A DNA stretch of 30,000 nt from Actinidia chinensis (GCA_009663005.1 CM018891.1:2532965-2562964), one strand, 5' to 3'; shown: positions 10,816 to 22,535, counted from the first letter of the stretch. Made by a program: numbers and translations. The notes: generated by a model from the sequence alone, not told the origin.

Positions 10816-11003
10816 AGGGCGGAACCAAGGGGGGCCAGCAGGAGCTGGAGCCCCCCTGACTTTTAAGAAATTAAAAAAAAAAAAAATTAGATTTTTTTTT
10901 ACACTTTAGCCTCCTGAAATATATTAAAAAAAATTCTCTCTTGAAATATATTAAATTTTTTTTTTACACTTTGGCCCCCTGAACTAAAATCCTGATTCTG
11001 CCA
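10816..11003. mobile_element. Short dispersed repeat, GGGCGGAACCA start and AAAATCCTGATTCTGCC end
   Basis: Starts GGGCGGAACCAAGG and ends AAAATCCTGATTCTGCC, whose inverse (GGCAGAATCAGG) loosely mirrors the start. The inside is poly-A/poly-T with two copies of CACTTTRGCCYCCTGAA. A related, more worn end (TTAAAATCCTGAATC) occurs near 23270. This looks like a common non-coding plant repeat lying in DUF620 intron 2; its class is unclear. Confidence 0.5.
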
Positions 11004-12040
11004 ATGGATATGATATCTGGTTATTAGCATTTAGGAAAGTTATGAGATCTAATGTTAAATAACTCTCTAGAGGTTGTAGAGAACGTCAATTAATGAGAAC
11101 ACTCTAACGTTGTAGTGTTGTTCTAGCTCTGATAGCAGTACGTGATTCACCCTCGGTTTCACAATTTCGAATCGATTTGTACATTAAACCGAATCGGTTC
11201 TGCAATATTTTCGGATTTCTTATACTATAGTTATTCATAATACAACACACTCACCGTAAGGCTTGTGCAGATATTTCCATCAAAATTAAGGGATCTCTAA
11301 AAAACAAGTTGCCCAAATGGAAGAGAAGAATAGATACCTTGAAAGAAGCGGCGAAGAAGTGTCTGGAGGGGCCCTCTGGAGGGCTGGGAGGGGATGAGAG
11401 GCGGGCTGGGTTTCACAGCCACCTTGCATCCTCAGCCTGACCTTGCAGCCGGAAACCACCAGCTCCAGGAACCACAGGTACGGATTTTTCTGCCACAACA
11501 CAACCCCTCCAATCTCACAATTGCGCTTCGCGTTCATGTCCCCGGTTTGGTTGGATGTCCGACGACACCATCTTCACCTCCCCCACCGCGTACATGCTGT
11601 GCACCGAATTATGCGCAGCCAGTCCCCCTGTGGCTGCTAGGTATTGTTGCACTATGTATTTTGCTGTTGAAGCTTCCTGATCACACAAGTGAATGATTCA
11701 AACAGACGTATGACTTCTGAAATTATAGCGTAGCTTTGTACCTTTCTTTCTGAATTTTAGCAATTATGTTTATTGGACTAAGTTTACGGTATTTTTCATT
11801 TTATTTTATGAATTTTCCCGGGTCTAAAATGAGTTTCCTAACGAATTTCGGATTACAAAGCTTATGAGAGTGACAATAAGCAGAGTTCCCAACAGAAAAG
11901 CACTACACGACCCCACATATTTGGATACTCGTAATTAATTTCTTGTGTGCGGAAATGATATAAATCCATAAAAGAATCAGTGATACATGTCAGTCTTCTT
12001 AATAATTATGGGACCTCAATCCAATGGGCACATTCACTAA

Positions 12041-12254
12041 GGCTCGGTTTGGTAATGCTTGAAAGCCAAGTTTTTTTTAAACTTGTTATCAAAAATGTCA
12101 AAAAAACAAAAATATAAATGTGGCTTTTTTTTAAAAGCCACATTTTTGTTTTGTGAGTTTACTTTACCTAAAACTAAGCAAAAAAACAAAAGCAGAAAAG
12201 CCTTTTAAGCAAAAAAACAAGAAAAAATCAAAAAAAACTGGTGTAAACCGGAGC
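12041..12254 (+). mobile_element. Tourist-like MITE, copy A (in DUF620 intron 1)
   Basis: Begins GGCTCGGTTTGGTAATGCTT after TAA (12038-12040) and ends AAACCGGAGC followed by TAT, so the target duplication is worn. The interior has the same A/T-rich body as copies B-D (AAGTTTTTTTTAA, ACTTGTTATC, TTACTTTACCTAAAA) and an internal TGGCTTTT/AAAAGCCA hairpin at 12121-12140. Confidence 0.7.
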
Positions 12255-13310
12255 TATCTACCGATTTGTTTGGTACCTTAAATGGGGGGTATACTGCACC
12301 CTCCCAACAAGAATTAAGACATTTTTGTCCTAGTAGGTTTGATGGTAGTTTTTATGTTTTTTAGCCTGCCGCCTTCTGGCTGTTCTTGTTCCGATGCCAT
12401 GTTGGGTGGGGGGGGGGTGTCTCCTGTTGATCTCCTTTGACATGTCCAAGAATCTTCTTCTCTCATTTAATCAAATTATTTACATTCTCAAAAAAACAAA
12501 AAAAAAATGCCTGTGTTAGTCAATTTTTGTTTCTCGCAAAGAGGTGTAGATATCTGTCGTTGTCGTCTGTCCCCTCTTTTGTCTCATACCCCTTTGGTTG
12601 GCGTGTTGTAATAATCAAGATACATATGTTGTGTGGAACTAAAAAATGCAACAGAAAGAAAGACATTGTACTCAATTCAATCAGTACAGAATGGTTTATT
12701 GGGTAACGTTTTGACGGTTGTTATGCCAACATTCTTCCGTCTAGCATTACGAAAATGACAATAACTAATGCGTTTGATGTTTTTCTTTTTTCTGGAATCG
12801 TTTTTCAAAGTTTTCTATTTCATTGATATTATTCGGTTTAATACATGTAGATGCATGTGGTATATTAATGCATGTTAAGAGACGATTTCTTACAATAGAA
12901 CCATCTTTAATGGGGATAGTCATGTCATGGTCGGCCTGGACCTGGAAAGGGATTAAAGGAGAGCCAACAAGTTTGAGCAACAGCAAAAACTGGTCATTGC
13001 TGGATGCGGACGCGAGGTGGGACGAGGCCAGCTTATTGGCCCGTTGGGCGTTCATCCAGGAACGCATGTTCTGCCACCGGAGGGCTGCGTTGTTGCCCAT
13101 GTTGGTGAACATCTCCTCCGGTATGGGCACCTCCAGGACCGTGTCCAGGCCATCTTCTCTTTCGAAATTTGGACACAATGTCCTCATGGAACGACGACGG
13201 ATTTGTAGAGAGAGAGGAAGAAGGAGGGGACTTGTTGGGAAAAAAAGGACACCTTCCTCTTTCCGCTTAGGCTGGGTTGAGAAGGGTGTGTTGAATTGAA
13301 TGGAGGCAGG

Positions 13311-13359
13311 TTTTTTTTTTTTTTTTGGGGGGGTGGGGGGTGGGGGGGGTGGGGTGGGG
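13311..13359 (+). repeat. T16 tract joined to G-rich quadruplex-capable tract
   Basis: Sixteen T are followed by G-runs of 7, 6, 8, 4 and 4 separated by single T (13327-13359). This easily meets the four-G-run pattern for G-quadruplexes. It lies about 125-175 bases upstream of the DUF620 start codon, with the C-rich strand being the coding-strand side. Confidence 0.9.
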
Positions 13360-13482
13360 CGCGTAAAATGACAGATTGGAATTGGAGGGGGCCCTTTGTT
13401 TCCTAGGTGTCCTTGGTCGTAGGTTTCGTGTGGGCACGATTTAGCGGGATTTATGAATTCTTTTTTATTTAAGGACACTTGA

Positions 13483-13527
13483 GACTCCGTTTGGTACCAG
13501 ATTTTTTCAGTTTTTTTTATTTTTTTG

Positions 13528-13560
<33 letters not shown>

Positions 13561-13702
13561 GCTTTATTATTTTTCTATTTTTGCTTTTTTACTTAATTTT
13601 AGCTAAAGTAAAGTCACAAAAATAAAAAACCCAAAAAATCTTAACATTTTTTGTAGCAAGTTTAAAAAAAGTTTTAACTTTTAAGCATTACCAAACGGAG
13701 CC
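13483..13702 (-). mobile_element. Tourist-like MITE, copy B
   Basis: Ends are GACTCCGTTTGGTA and, inverted, GGCTCCGTTTGGTAATGC. TGA flanks both sides (13480-13482 and 13703-13705), a TNA target duplication. Orientation is opposite to A, C and D, because the end carrying AATGCTTAAAAG lies on the right. It sits about 300 bases upstream of the DUF620 start. Confidence 0.85.
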
Positions 13703-14552
13703 TGATGAATAGTTTATACCCCATAATAAATTAGGGTACAAGTGTGAGAGGTTTGCATTGCCAATCATACAATGACACGTGGTGTCCCCCGAGGTTAAGA
13801 AAGTTATTTTGCTGAAGAAAGGGTGGGTATTATTGGAATTTAGGATGCTTGTTTTTTTTTTTTTTAGCAATTTAAGGTGGCATTGGTTTATTGGGTTTAG
13901 ACTAAAAATGGAAAGGTTTGAATGTTGTCACAAAATGTTTGTATTCATGGTTGATTTGGATTGAGCACAACACGTTACAGCTAGGCACGGGAGCATGATT
14001 AGACACAACACCACACATACAAATTCACTGTGTTTGACCTAAATTTTTATCAAATAAACCAACATTACACAAAGCATGAAAATATATGAAATGACCCGGC
14101 ACGACACTGCCTATTTTATATGTTTTAGGTCCATCCACTACAAATTAAAACTTGTATAAATGTAGGGACTTTTAACGGAATAAAAGCCATATTTGATTCA
14201 TTGTGATACCTCCCCAAACTAATAACAATTTCCATAGTACATGTAGTTAGTGGGTTCATATCACCTGAATCATGGTGGTGTTGAGTGCATAGGTTCGACA
14301 TTACTGGCTGATTTGGTCCGTTGGAAAAATGACTAGGGCCGGGCCTAGGCTCGTGCTTGGACCCGAATTTTATAAAAAAAATTATTTTTTGCATTGTAGC
14401 TGTTGAAATTTATAGGCACTAATGAATTTTTGAAAGTATATTTGATTAGAGTGAAAATTAGAATAGAAAATAAATATAAAAGAAAGTGAAGTGAAAAGAA
14501 AATTTATTTATCTGTAGCATGAAAGTTATGATAAACTTTTCATGATTACTAA
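13703..14552. other. Intergenic DNA between MITE copies B and C
   Basis: AT-rich with no recognised gene; the frames at 13779-13964 and 14125-14394 look like chance. Confidence 0.4.
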
Positions 14553-14749
14553 GACTCCGTTTGGTAATGCTTAAAAGTTAAGTTTTTTTTAAGTTTGTTA
14601 TCAAAAAAGTTAAGATTTTTTGGCTTTTTTATTTTTTTGAAGTTACTTTAGCTAAAAATAAATTAAAAAAATAAAAAAGTCAATTCTAATTGTCTTTTTA
14701 GCTTATAAGCTTAAAAAAATCAGCCAAAAAACTAATAGCAAACGGAGCC
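14553..14749 (+). mobile_element. Tourist-like MITE, copy C
   Basis: Starts GACTCCGTTTGGTAATGC and ends GCAAACGGAGCC, with perfect TAA target duplications at 14550-14552 and 14750-14752. The body of about 197 bases matches copy D closely (GTTATCAAAAAAGT, then GATTTTTTGG, then TTACTTTAGCTAAAA). Confidence 0.9.
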
Positions 14750-15685
14750 TAATTAACCTAACCATTCGAGATGGTTTGGAACAGGTTGTGTCATATTGGA
14801 CACGTGTCAAGTGGTTGGATCCTCCTGCCTGTCAATGTCCTAATTTTTTTTTGTTTTATTTCATTCCAAATTTCAAATATTAAAAAAATATATTTAAATT
14901 AAAAACAGAGTGGTGGGCTTCTTTAACAGTACGGTTGAATACAACCCTTGATTACTTGAATGAGGAAGGAGTCGTCCGATCCCATCCCACAAAGATATTT
15001 AGCAAAATAGTCATTTTAGTTGGTTAAAACATTTAAGCAATGTTAGGATCCCGAAATTTATGAGAGAAAAGAAAAAATATAAAAAAAGTTAGAGCATTCA
15101 ACCATTCTAAACTGTTAAATTTCTAATTTTTTTATTTTCATTCTCTCACCAAATTCAAAATCCAAACACAGAAGAAAAACTAATTTGAAAAACATAAATA
15201 TAGGGTGTTTCGATAATTTTTCTAATATAGAAAAAAAAAGAGAGTGTAATTAAAGAAAATGAGAGTGAAAATTACTATATAATTAATTTGAATGAGATAT
15301 CATTACAAAACTAGGATCTTGCTTTAACTTCTCATTTTTCTCATTTTTCATTATGACACTTGTAAACATAACCTCACATATTATTTACTTTAATTTTTTT
15401 GTTAGAAATCAATAAATATAACTCCAAGTCTGCACAGTCAGAATCCTAAATCCATCCTTGAATTAAGAATTCTTTAGGCGAATTCCATTAATAAAACATT
15501 ATCATTACCCTATCATAGAGAGAGAGATTGTTAACAAAGTTGTGAGACTTGTTCATGGGTCCTACTTTCAAACCTACACGAATAAAAGTTCAGCCTCCTT
15601 CATCCTTCAACACCCCAACCGGCCTCCACCTCTCGCTGCTTATACAACAATTTAAATTAACGTCCTTGTCCAAACCGTGTTATTA
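14750..15685. other. Upstream region of the OVATE pseudogene
   Basis: AT-rich DNA, no coding homology. C-rich DNA at about 15590-15640 may be the old promoter or leader of the OVATE gene. Confidence 0.4.
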
Positions 15686-15711
15686 GTGTGTGTGTGTGTG
15701 CGCGCGCGCGC
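15686..15711. repeat. (GT)n(CG)n alternating purine-pyrimidine tract
   Basis: GTGTGTGTGTGTGTG followed by CGCGCGCGCGC, 26 bases of strict alternation and a classic Z-DNA-prone sequence. It ends about 52 bases before the OVATE gene's ATG. Confidence 0.9.
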
Positions 15712-15763
15712 CTTGCTTAAAGCTTCATTTTTATAACATTTCAATCATCATAACATTCCCGAG

Positions 15764-16703
15764 ATGGCTAAAAGCTTCAGAATTCGCCTCTCGTTTCGTT
15801 CGTTTCAATTCTGTCGTTTCAAGCTACTTTCTTCTCTGCCACAAACTGCACCGCGGGTGACCTACGGGTTCTCCCCGGTCAACCCCAAGGCATCAGACAT
15901 TGCATACCCCGCCATCCAGGAGCCACCACCGTCAATGCCAAACCACCCTTCATTTAGAAGCCACGGGTCACCGGCCAAGACCATCCCGGTGAACTGAGGA
16001 TTTCAGTCAAAGTCTTTTTACATGTCAAGATGAATCATCACGCATAACACACGAGGAGACAAGAACAAACTCGGCAAATATTGTACAACTCACCGGTTTC
16101 TGACTTCTCTGACAGTGATGCATGGCCGGTTAGGCTTCCAAAAGCTGAAAAAGAGAAGAACGAGAGAACGAAGAACAAGAAAGCTGGAGAAAGTGTTTGT
16201 AAAAGAACTTCCTCGGGAGACAGCAGTTGGTTCAGTTCCAAAGACAATGAAGAGAGTGAATCTGAAAGCCTAATATCATTGTCGATAAGCTTAGATTCCT
16301 CATCTAATTTTGCCGCCTCAATGGAGACTATAAGTGAAAGACCCGTTAAAGAAGGTAGAACAAGGGGGAACAAAATAAAGATTCGGAGAATAAAGACGAG
16401 GACAACCACCCCGGAAAATGTGTCTCAGGTGAGGCCATCATCAGTTTTGAGGCGGCTGATGCCGTGCACAGTGGATGGGAAAGTTAAGGAGAGGTGAAGA
16501 GATCAAAGGACCCTTACGAGGATTTCAAGAGGTCGATGTTGGAGATGATATTGGAGAAACAGATATTTGATGTCAAGGATTTGGAGCAGCTCCTGCAGTG
16601 TTTTCTCTCTCTGAACTCACGACACCATCATGAAGCTATCGTCGGGCCCTTTGCCGAGGTTTGGGAAGTTTCGTTCTGTAGACATGGTTCAGTGGATCAT
16701 TGA
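15764..16703 (+). pseudogene. OVATE family protein (OFP), disrupted single-exon gene
   Basis: Starts ATG at 15764 (MAKSFRIRLSFRSFQFCR), followed by LPQTAPRVTYGFSPVNPKA and a Pro-rich stretch like AtOFP7 relatives. The first frame stops at TGA 15995, then reads GFQSKSFYMSR. The reading changes frame near 16030 (to DESSRITHEETRT) and again near 16083 (to YNSPVSDFSDSDAW), then stays open to 16497 with an acidic/basic linker and VLRRLMPCTVDGKVKE. A last shift near 16490 leads to the OVATE (DUF623) domain: DPYEDFKRSMLEMILEKQ, LEQLLQCFLSLNSRHHHEAI and FAEVWEV, stop at 16703. OFPs are plant repressors that bind TALE homeodomain and TRM proteins and influence organ shape. Here one nonsense codon and three indels break it. 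Part of the usual middle region (the Trp-containing block before the RKIYN-like motif) also seems shortened. The domain identity is clear; current function is unlikely unless the indels are sequencing errors. Confidence 0.85.
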
Positions 16704-17589
16704 GGCTGAAGGAGATGGTAAATAACAAAGATGATTATTTCTGTTTTTATTTCTTAATTCTTATGTATAAAGCTGTTGGTATTCTTTATTTGTCTTGACT
16801 GTGAGCTTGTGAGATAATATAGTTTTGTGGATTGCTTTTTCTGGGAAGTTTGTTCCCTGTTATTCTAATGTGACTAGCGAAAGATTCACCTATTTCGCAA
16901 CGGGATTAAGGCCCAAAACCATCAGGTGTACGAACATTATACATACTTCACTTCTATCAAGAAAGATTCACCTATCAAGAAAGTTCGAGGAAAAAGAAAT
17001 GGAATTGGGCATGACATCAATAAACAGATCAATAGTATGCATATGCTGTGTATCCTATGACCCACTAGAACAAGAAAACCGTCCTCGTGTTCAAGATACC
17101 AAGGGGAACTTATCGGATAGGGTACGGTAAATATCTCATGGCAACGGTATCTGTAGAATGCCATAATTGTTGATATTTTGAGTTTTGATGGGTCAGCAGT
17201 AATTGTAAGAATCACAAAATGTGTACATGATGCAGTGCACAATGCAAAAGTAATGGTGATGGCTAATGAAGCTACGAGTAAAAGGAAAATTATTATCTTC
17301 CAGAATATAACACGAAAATTTTTCATTGATTATATTACTTCTCATGAATACAACACGTAGCAGAATCTAAAGGGACACTAACAAGAAACAATTTCACTAG
17401 GACAACCAACGACGATAACCAAATATATCCAAATCACACAAAAGTTTCAGATACCTGAGGTCTTGAGACTCTTGACGTGAACAAGGTCGTCCTGGTTCTG
17501 TGTTGAGCATCAAAACAGGCTTCAAATGACTAAAAATGTTAACGTAAGAGAAGCATCTGCTTCGAGATTATTCGGGTTGTATTTCCTGT
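16704..17589. other. Intergenic DNA between two convergent genes
   Basis: The OVATE gene (+) and the unnamed gene (-) converge here. Frames such as 16825-17130 (+) and 16937-17326 (-) overlap each other and show no family features. A short direct repeat (AAGATTCACCTATC/AAGATTCACCTATT) occurs near 16880 and 16964. Confidence 0.4.
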
Positions 17590-20500
17590 TTAGCTTTTAG
17601 AATCCAGAGAAGCCACGTCATTCTCAATAAACTTGACATGGCAGAGCACTCCACCAGCTTCATCAGCGAAAGTGATTTTCTTTCTCTCCTTGGGAGGTTG
17701 CATTACCAGAAGCAATCTCATCCTTCCGAGTCACTTTCTGCAAGATTGATGGAAATGTGACTAACTCATAACAAATTAACAATGCAAAACAATATCCCAA
17801 GTAAATGAAACCTTCTGTTTTCAAAAATCAGAAGGCTCAATTTAGTTTCTTCATTTATCCTTTCAAGTTATGAGAAACAAACCATGAGTTTACAAAAACG
17901 GTTACAATCCCTTGCCATCATGGATAACCACTTCTTTGTTGTTTCTTCAACTTTTGTTGCGCTCTCGACGGCAGTTTTCACCTTCCAAGTAAAACATTAA
18001 CATAAGCATATTTCTATATTAGCATGCATGCAATTATGCACAATTGTCAGCAAGTTACTGCAAGGGAGTTGTACAAAATCATACAGAAGAACAAAAGCTT
18101 ATCAATGACGGGTTTTGAGCAATTTATGATAATAAAAAACCAGGTGAATGAGAAAGTAATTGTATGCTAGGACTTAACGAACCTTGTGGACAAAGGGAGT
18201 CTAGTGAGACAGGTTTCAACTCAACCAGTAAGAATATTAACATACCTCATCCACCTCATATTTCAATAATGCCGTGGGAGATGCTTCAGGGTGTAGCTTT
18301 TCTTCTACAATGTCCTTCATGAACTTCAACTCCTGCATAAGCTTCGTTGCAAGAGATTCAATGTCTTGCATCTTCTGCCGCTGTGAGAATGCAATGGCCC
18401 TCTCCGAACACTCCGATAGAATGTTGCCCCAGCCGCTAACTGAGGTAGAACGAAACCTTTCGAAAGCATTTAGGTGGGGGAGAGCCTTTCCTATCATTTC
18501 TTTATTTTTTCTTAGTATCTGATTGGGGCTTAATCGCATCCCATGGTTCGGTGACCTCCCTCAGTGCTTCTGGATCATATTTACATCAGCACCCTTAGTA
18601 TTTTTAGTTCCACAGGTGAAATCTCATTCTCATTTTCTTTCCTAAACTGAAGATTACCTTTGCATTCTGGAACAATTGCAACAAATAAGAAAGAATTAGA
18701 GAGAATGCTGGAGTATTCGGAAATGAAATAGAAAACATTAGTAGCATTCAAGGTAGAGAGGCAAAAGGTATAAAAGACATACAGAATATCAAATTACCAG
18801 GATCGCAAGAGCCATAAATCTGATTTTTTTTCTGTCTTTTGAGTATATATTTATCGAGATTTTAAAATTTGTTGCAAAGTGGAATTCCATATCCTACCAA
18901 TTGTAATAATGGATTCCTCCCTTGCACGAGTTCAGTTTTACCACAAACTTCATAATCTCTAAAGTTTGGTTTGGCTATCATAGTCATCTAACACACTTTC
19001 CAAAACAATGCTTCCATTCAAAAACCATGCTTTGTGTCTGCTTTTTGCAACGCAACAGTTAAATATGAGAAATCCCATAAATTCAAACTACATAACCGCT
19101 GACTTACTGTACGGTCCTGTCAATTCATTTAACTCCACTTCTTTCATAGCCTGAACGTAACCTTTTCCTGGGGGGACGTTCGAGACATGGCCTGAAAGGG
19201 AAGGCATTACTATATATATCAAGAGAACAAAGATAACATTTACACACCCAAATCGGTAGTAAATAGAATTTAGTTCTTACTTCGTGTTGAAAGGAGCCGC
19301 TCAGGTAGGATGATACTGCTCCAGATGATGATAGTCCTTGATATCTGGCAATGAGAGCTCAGATAAAACATCGCAATGGTGGTTCTGTTTGGAGGAGGAA
19401 CTATCTACATCATCAGGGGTAGATCTTAGAGGCTGCACCTCCTCCATTATAGTTGAACCACCCCCGAAAGCAACTGGACTTTTATGAGGACTCAAGCAGT
19501 TTCTTGCTGTGTCAGCACTCATATACATCATGGTGCCTTCCTCAGTGCAAGTGGATCATCCCAGCAGAAACCAAAGCAATTTCGGACTTAAACAATTCAG
19601 AACTCCCAGATTAGCTACAGTATTCCAAAAGGGCTACTCAGATCATCAATTTCCAGACTTGGAGGCAAATTTTCATTACTGTCGTCCTCAGACATGCATG
19701 GACCACTTGCACTACCTAGTTCCATGCAACAGAGGTTGTTATCCATAGCCACATCTGGCACTTGGACCCTAGAGATAGTAGTTGATATCTCATGCATGGA
19801 GGAATTACTTTCAAAGTTTTTAGACAAATCTGAACTTTGATCCTTGACAGAAAAAAATGGGTCTGTGGAGCTCGCTTCAAGAAGTGAATTCTCAACATAT
19901 CCTTCTGGTTTACCATCTGACGAAAGAGAAAACAGAAACTGCTGACAGGTCATTTTTAGGTCGTCCACATCCATAGTCTCTCCTCCAGTTGAAGGAAGAA
20001 GACAGTTTGGTCCAATATCCTCCAAATGATCATAACAAACTTCACTACCAACGCAATTTTGGCAATCTTCTTCTGTTAAGGATATTTGTTCCCCATATAC
20101 CGAATCAATTTTAACATCCCGAAGAATTTCACCAGATACCCCTCCACACAACCCCAGTGACTCGCTACAACTATTAGAAGTATCATCAGCAACACAAATC
20201 ATATTTCTGCCTTCTGAGTATTCTGCTTCATAAACCTCAACTTTAACATCAATTGGTGCAGGTAGACAACAACTAGATTGCAGGGAACCTTCTGTGCTTG
20301 GAATTTGCTCAAAGTTTGCTGAAACCTTGGTATGAGAAGATGAAGGAGCACATTTCTTGGTACATTTCCTTTTACCCTTCATTTTTTTTGAAAGCTTTGA
20401 TTTCCAACTGCTGATATGTTCCTCAAGATCACATTCATCATCTTCAGGTTGCCAATTAGAATAATCTTGTTTTGGAGACAAACACGCAGAATAGAAAACT

Positions 20501-20895
20501 TTCCTTTTCTTCGTTTTGCACTGCTCCTTAAGCTGTTTCAATGTCATTTTTCCAAAGTTAAGATCATCTGTGCCATATTCTCTGTCATCAGAATTGTGAT
20601 TGAACTTGTCCTTGTTAACATCGTTTTTCTTCATTTTCCTTTCCACAAAAGGCAGGCATGGGATTTCAATTCTGAACCTGTCACAATCAGACTCCATATA
20701 TGCATAACTATCTTGTGATTGAAGTGCTGAAAGACCATCAAGTTTTTTGGCATCTTCACTCTTGTATACATCCTCCAAGTTCTTGAAAACAAGAGCCGGC
20801 CTTCCACGATAATCTACATTTAGGATTTTTTGAACCGAACCAGCTCTGATAGCTTGGATAAAATGCAAATGACTGCATCTTCTTAGCTCCATTCT
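17590..20895 (-). pseudogene. Conserved plant protein of unknown name, five coding exons with frame lesions
   Basis: Minus strand. Exons: 20895-19281 (ATG at 20892), 19191-19108, 18666-18246, 17981-17883, 17737-17590. All introns are GT-AG and phases join. The first 425 codons are open: MELRRCSHLHFIQAIRAGSV, ILNVDYRGRPALVFKNLEDVY, RFRIEIPCLPFVERK, DDECDLEEHISSWKSKLSKK, then a basic tract KKMKGKRKCTKK that could be a nuclear signal, then an acidic Ser-rich region ending DLSSPFGIL and TAG at 19615. The protein visibly continues in other frames: SGSSELFKSEIALVSAG, TEEGTMMYMSADTA, LPERLLSTR, then VQAMKEVELNEL, CKGNLQFRKENENEISPVEL, IAFSQRQKMQDIESLATKLM, ELKFMKDIVEEKL, ATKVEETTKKWLSMMARDCN, and finally KKITFADEAGGVLCHVKF. 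This needs about five indels plus a TGA at 18561-18563. I recall a conserved, uncharacterised plant family with this layout; a coiled-coil-like C-terminal part is inferred. Broken gene or error-rich assembly. Confidence 0.7.
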
Positions 20896-21419
20896 CTAAA
20901 ATTGAACTTGTCTCCTCTTCCTATTTGATGAATATAAAGCAGCACCAAAAATACTCAAGCAGCAGCAGAAACCAAGTTCAGTTCAAACAGAATGCAGAAA
21001 CTGTACCGCTAACTCTGACTATAAATTAAAAGTTATTAATTACAAACAATAGATATATAAATAGATAGATAGTGTGAGAACAAAGAGAAAACAACACTGC
21101 AAAAAGAAACTGTGCGCGCTCTAAGTCACAAATCCTTTAAGCGGGAGCAAGAGTATGACAGCGTCGATACTCAAAATGTACTGAATTAAGAGCACCATGA
21201 GAGCGTGCATTTTTTATATATTTATTTACTAATATAGGTAAATATTTATAATACTAAATATTCGATAATTTATTCATAAAACTTTTTGCCTATAAGTATT
21301 TTTTTTAGATATGATAAGGTGACAACTTATTTGCATGCAATGTTTTTTGTTTTACTATAAAATTGCCTACAAAATAAAAACAAATTACAGTAGTAACCGT
21401 ACTTCAACAGAAAAGTTAG

Positions 21420-21560
21420 TGGTAGCACGTTTGCGAAATAGTGGTGGTACCTTAAGGTCCTTACCCAGAGGTCATGGGCTCAACCCTTGAGTCTCCTAAT
21501 GCGCGTCCCAAGTCCCAACCACACCAAATTGTCAGGAAGTCCACAAATTATCATTAACTA
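21420..21560 (+). mobile_element. SINE-like fragment (pol III box remnants)
   Basis: GTGGTACCTTAAGGTCC followed about 25 bases later by GGGCTCAACCCTTGAGTC resembles the A and B boxes of tRNA-derived plant SINEs. No poly-A tail or target duplication is evident. Confidence 0.35.
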
Positions 21561-22532
21561 ATTCGCGAATTTCCCAAACTTAATTCCTGAAGTTACCTTG
21601 AATTTGGGGCAAATTCGTAAATCCGCAACTTTGGAGCACGGGTGTGGGCCTTAGCTGGTAAATTGTGTGACTAAGTTTGGACTTGCATATTAAGCTTTAC
21701 TTATAAATATATAAGCCATCAGTATAAGCACAAAGCAGGACGTATTATGACACAATTAATTTATGGACTCCATGTGCATGCAGGCCAACTTGATGTGATA
21801 GCATGCAAGAGATATAGTTGGAGAGAGAGAGCTATGGCAAAAAAGCAGACAAGCACGAAGAACAGTGAGAATTAAAATCCTCTTATACCCAGTTGATACG
21901 ATTTCTAAGCTAAAAACAACGAATGGCTTTACAAGGAAATTATTAACCATATCATAAAACCTTTTGGAATGAAAATGACGTATGTTCTAAGAACCAAATT
22001 AAAAATAGCTATTTGGGTTTCCAGTAAATAGAAGATCCCGTCTGAGATTGACACAAAAAAACATGAAATTAAAACAGTTTGAAGCAATAGTCACTCTCTC
22101 TCACTAACAAGGAATAGTAGCAGTTTCCGAAATAAAACCATAGTTGCAATGGAAGAAATGTCGATTTTCAGATCAAAAATCCTTTCAGCGACAATAATAC
22201 AAGTAGCACAATAGCAGCTATGCACAAAGATGTATCCATCCCATGACCCGATTGACAAACAAAATTTCAATAATTTTAAATGAACGCGACTAATAATAAC
22301 CAACTAAAACCCTAATTCAATATTTTTGGGAATAACCTACTGCCGCTGAAAACCCCTAATCTCGTTCAACAAAAAAAAAATACATGTTTCAACCTAACAA
22401 ATCGATTGAATAATACGTATAAAATCTCCCTTTGATGTAAATTTACCAGGCAAAACAACATCATGAAGATATTGAAGAAATAAATAGTACAGATTTCAAG
22501 CAGTGACGTCGGATCTGGCCATGTATGAATAT

Positions 22533-22535
<3 letters not shown>

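Larger units (their letters stand above)
9458..13187 (-). pseudogene. DUF620 family gene, four exons, frameshifted
   Basis: All exons read on the minus strand: 13187-12894, 11676-11338, 10368-10113 and 9657-9458. Exon 1 starts MRTLCPNFEREDGLDTVLE and is open for 98 codons, ending IPIKDGSI at a GTAAGA donor. Exon 2 opens EASTAKYIVQQYLAATGG, then changes frame near 11537 (before MNAKRNCEIGG) and twice near 11424-11442, finally reading RGPLQTLLRRFFQ. Exon 3 carries LDPRSTANLFSNALCIGEK and HHTVWGYFSQRTGLLIQFED, but joins exon 2 out of frame by one base. Exon 4 carries NIAHSGKTTASIYRYG, EETWRIEEIDFNICGLSMD and FLPPADVKREQE, stop TAG at 9458. From memory these motifs are diagnostic of the plant DUF620 family (function unknown). 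About 15 residues normally found after GEK (an EDCFILKL-like block) are missing. All introns keep GT-AG. A decaying copy is likely; sequencing indels are the alternative. Confidence 0.8.

Noticed and set aside
12823..13299. 158-codon plus-strand frame
   Set aside because: It is antisense to DUF620 exon 1, whose minus-strand translation matches the family.
13188..13478. Upstream extension of the DUF620 exon 1 frame (Pro-rich, poly-Lys)
   Set aside because: It is translation of the G-rich and poly-T tract; the family's conserved start MRTLCPNF begins at 13187.
16038..16409. 123-codon minus-strand frame with hydrophobic runs
   Set aside because: Antisense shadow of the OVATE gene's linker region.
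16825..17130. 101-codon plus-strand frame after the OVATE gene
   Set aside because: No continuation of the OVATE domain and no recognisable motif; the opposite strand is equally open.
20416..20718. 100-codon plus-strand frame
   Set aside because: Antisense to the large open exon of the unnamed gene.
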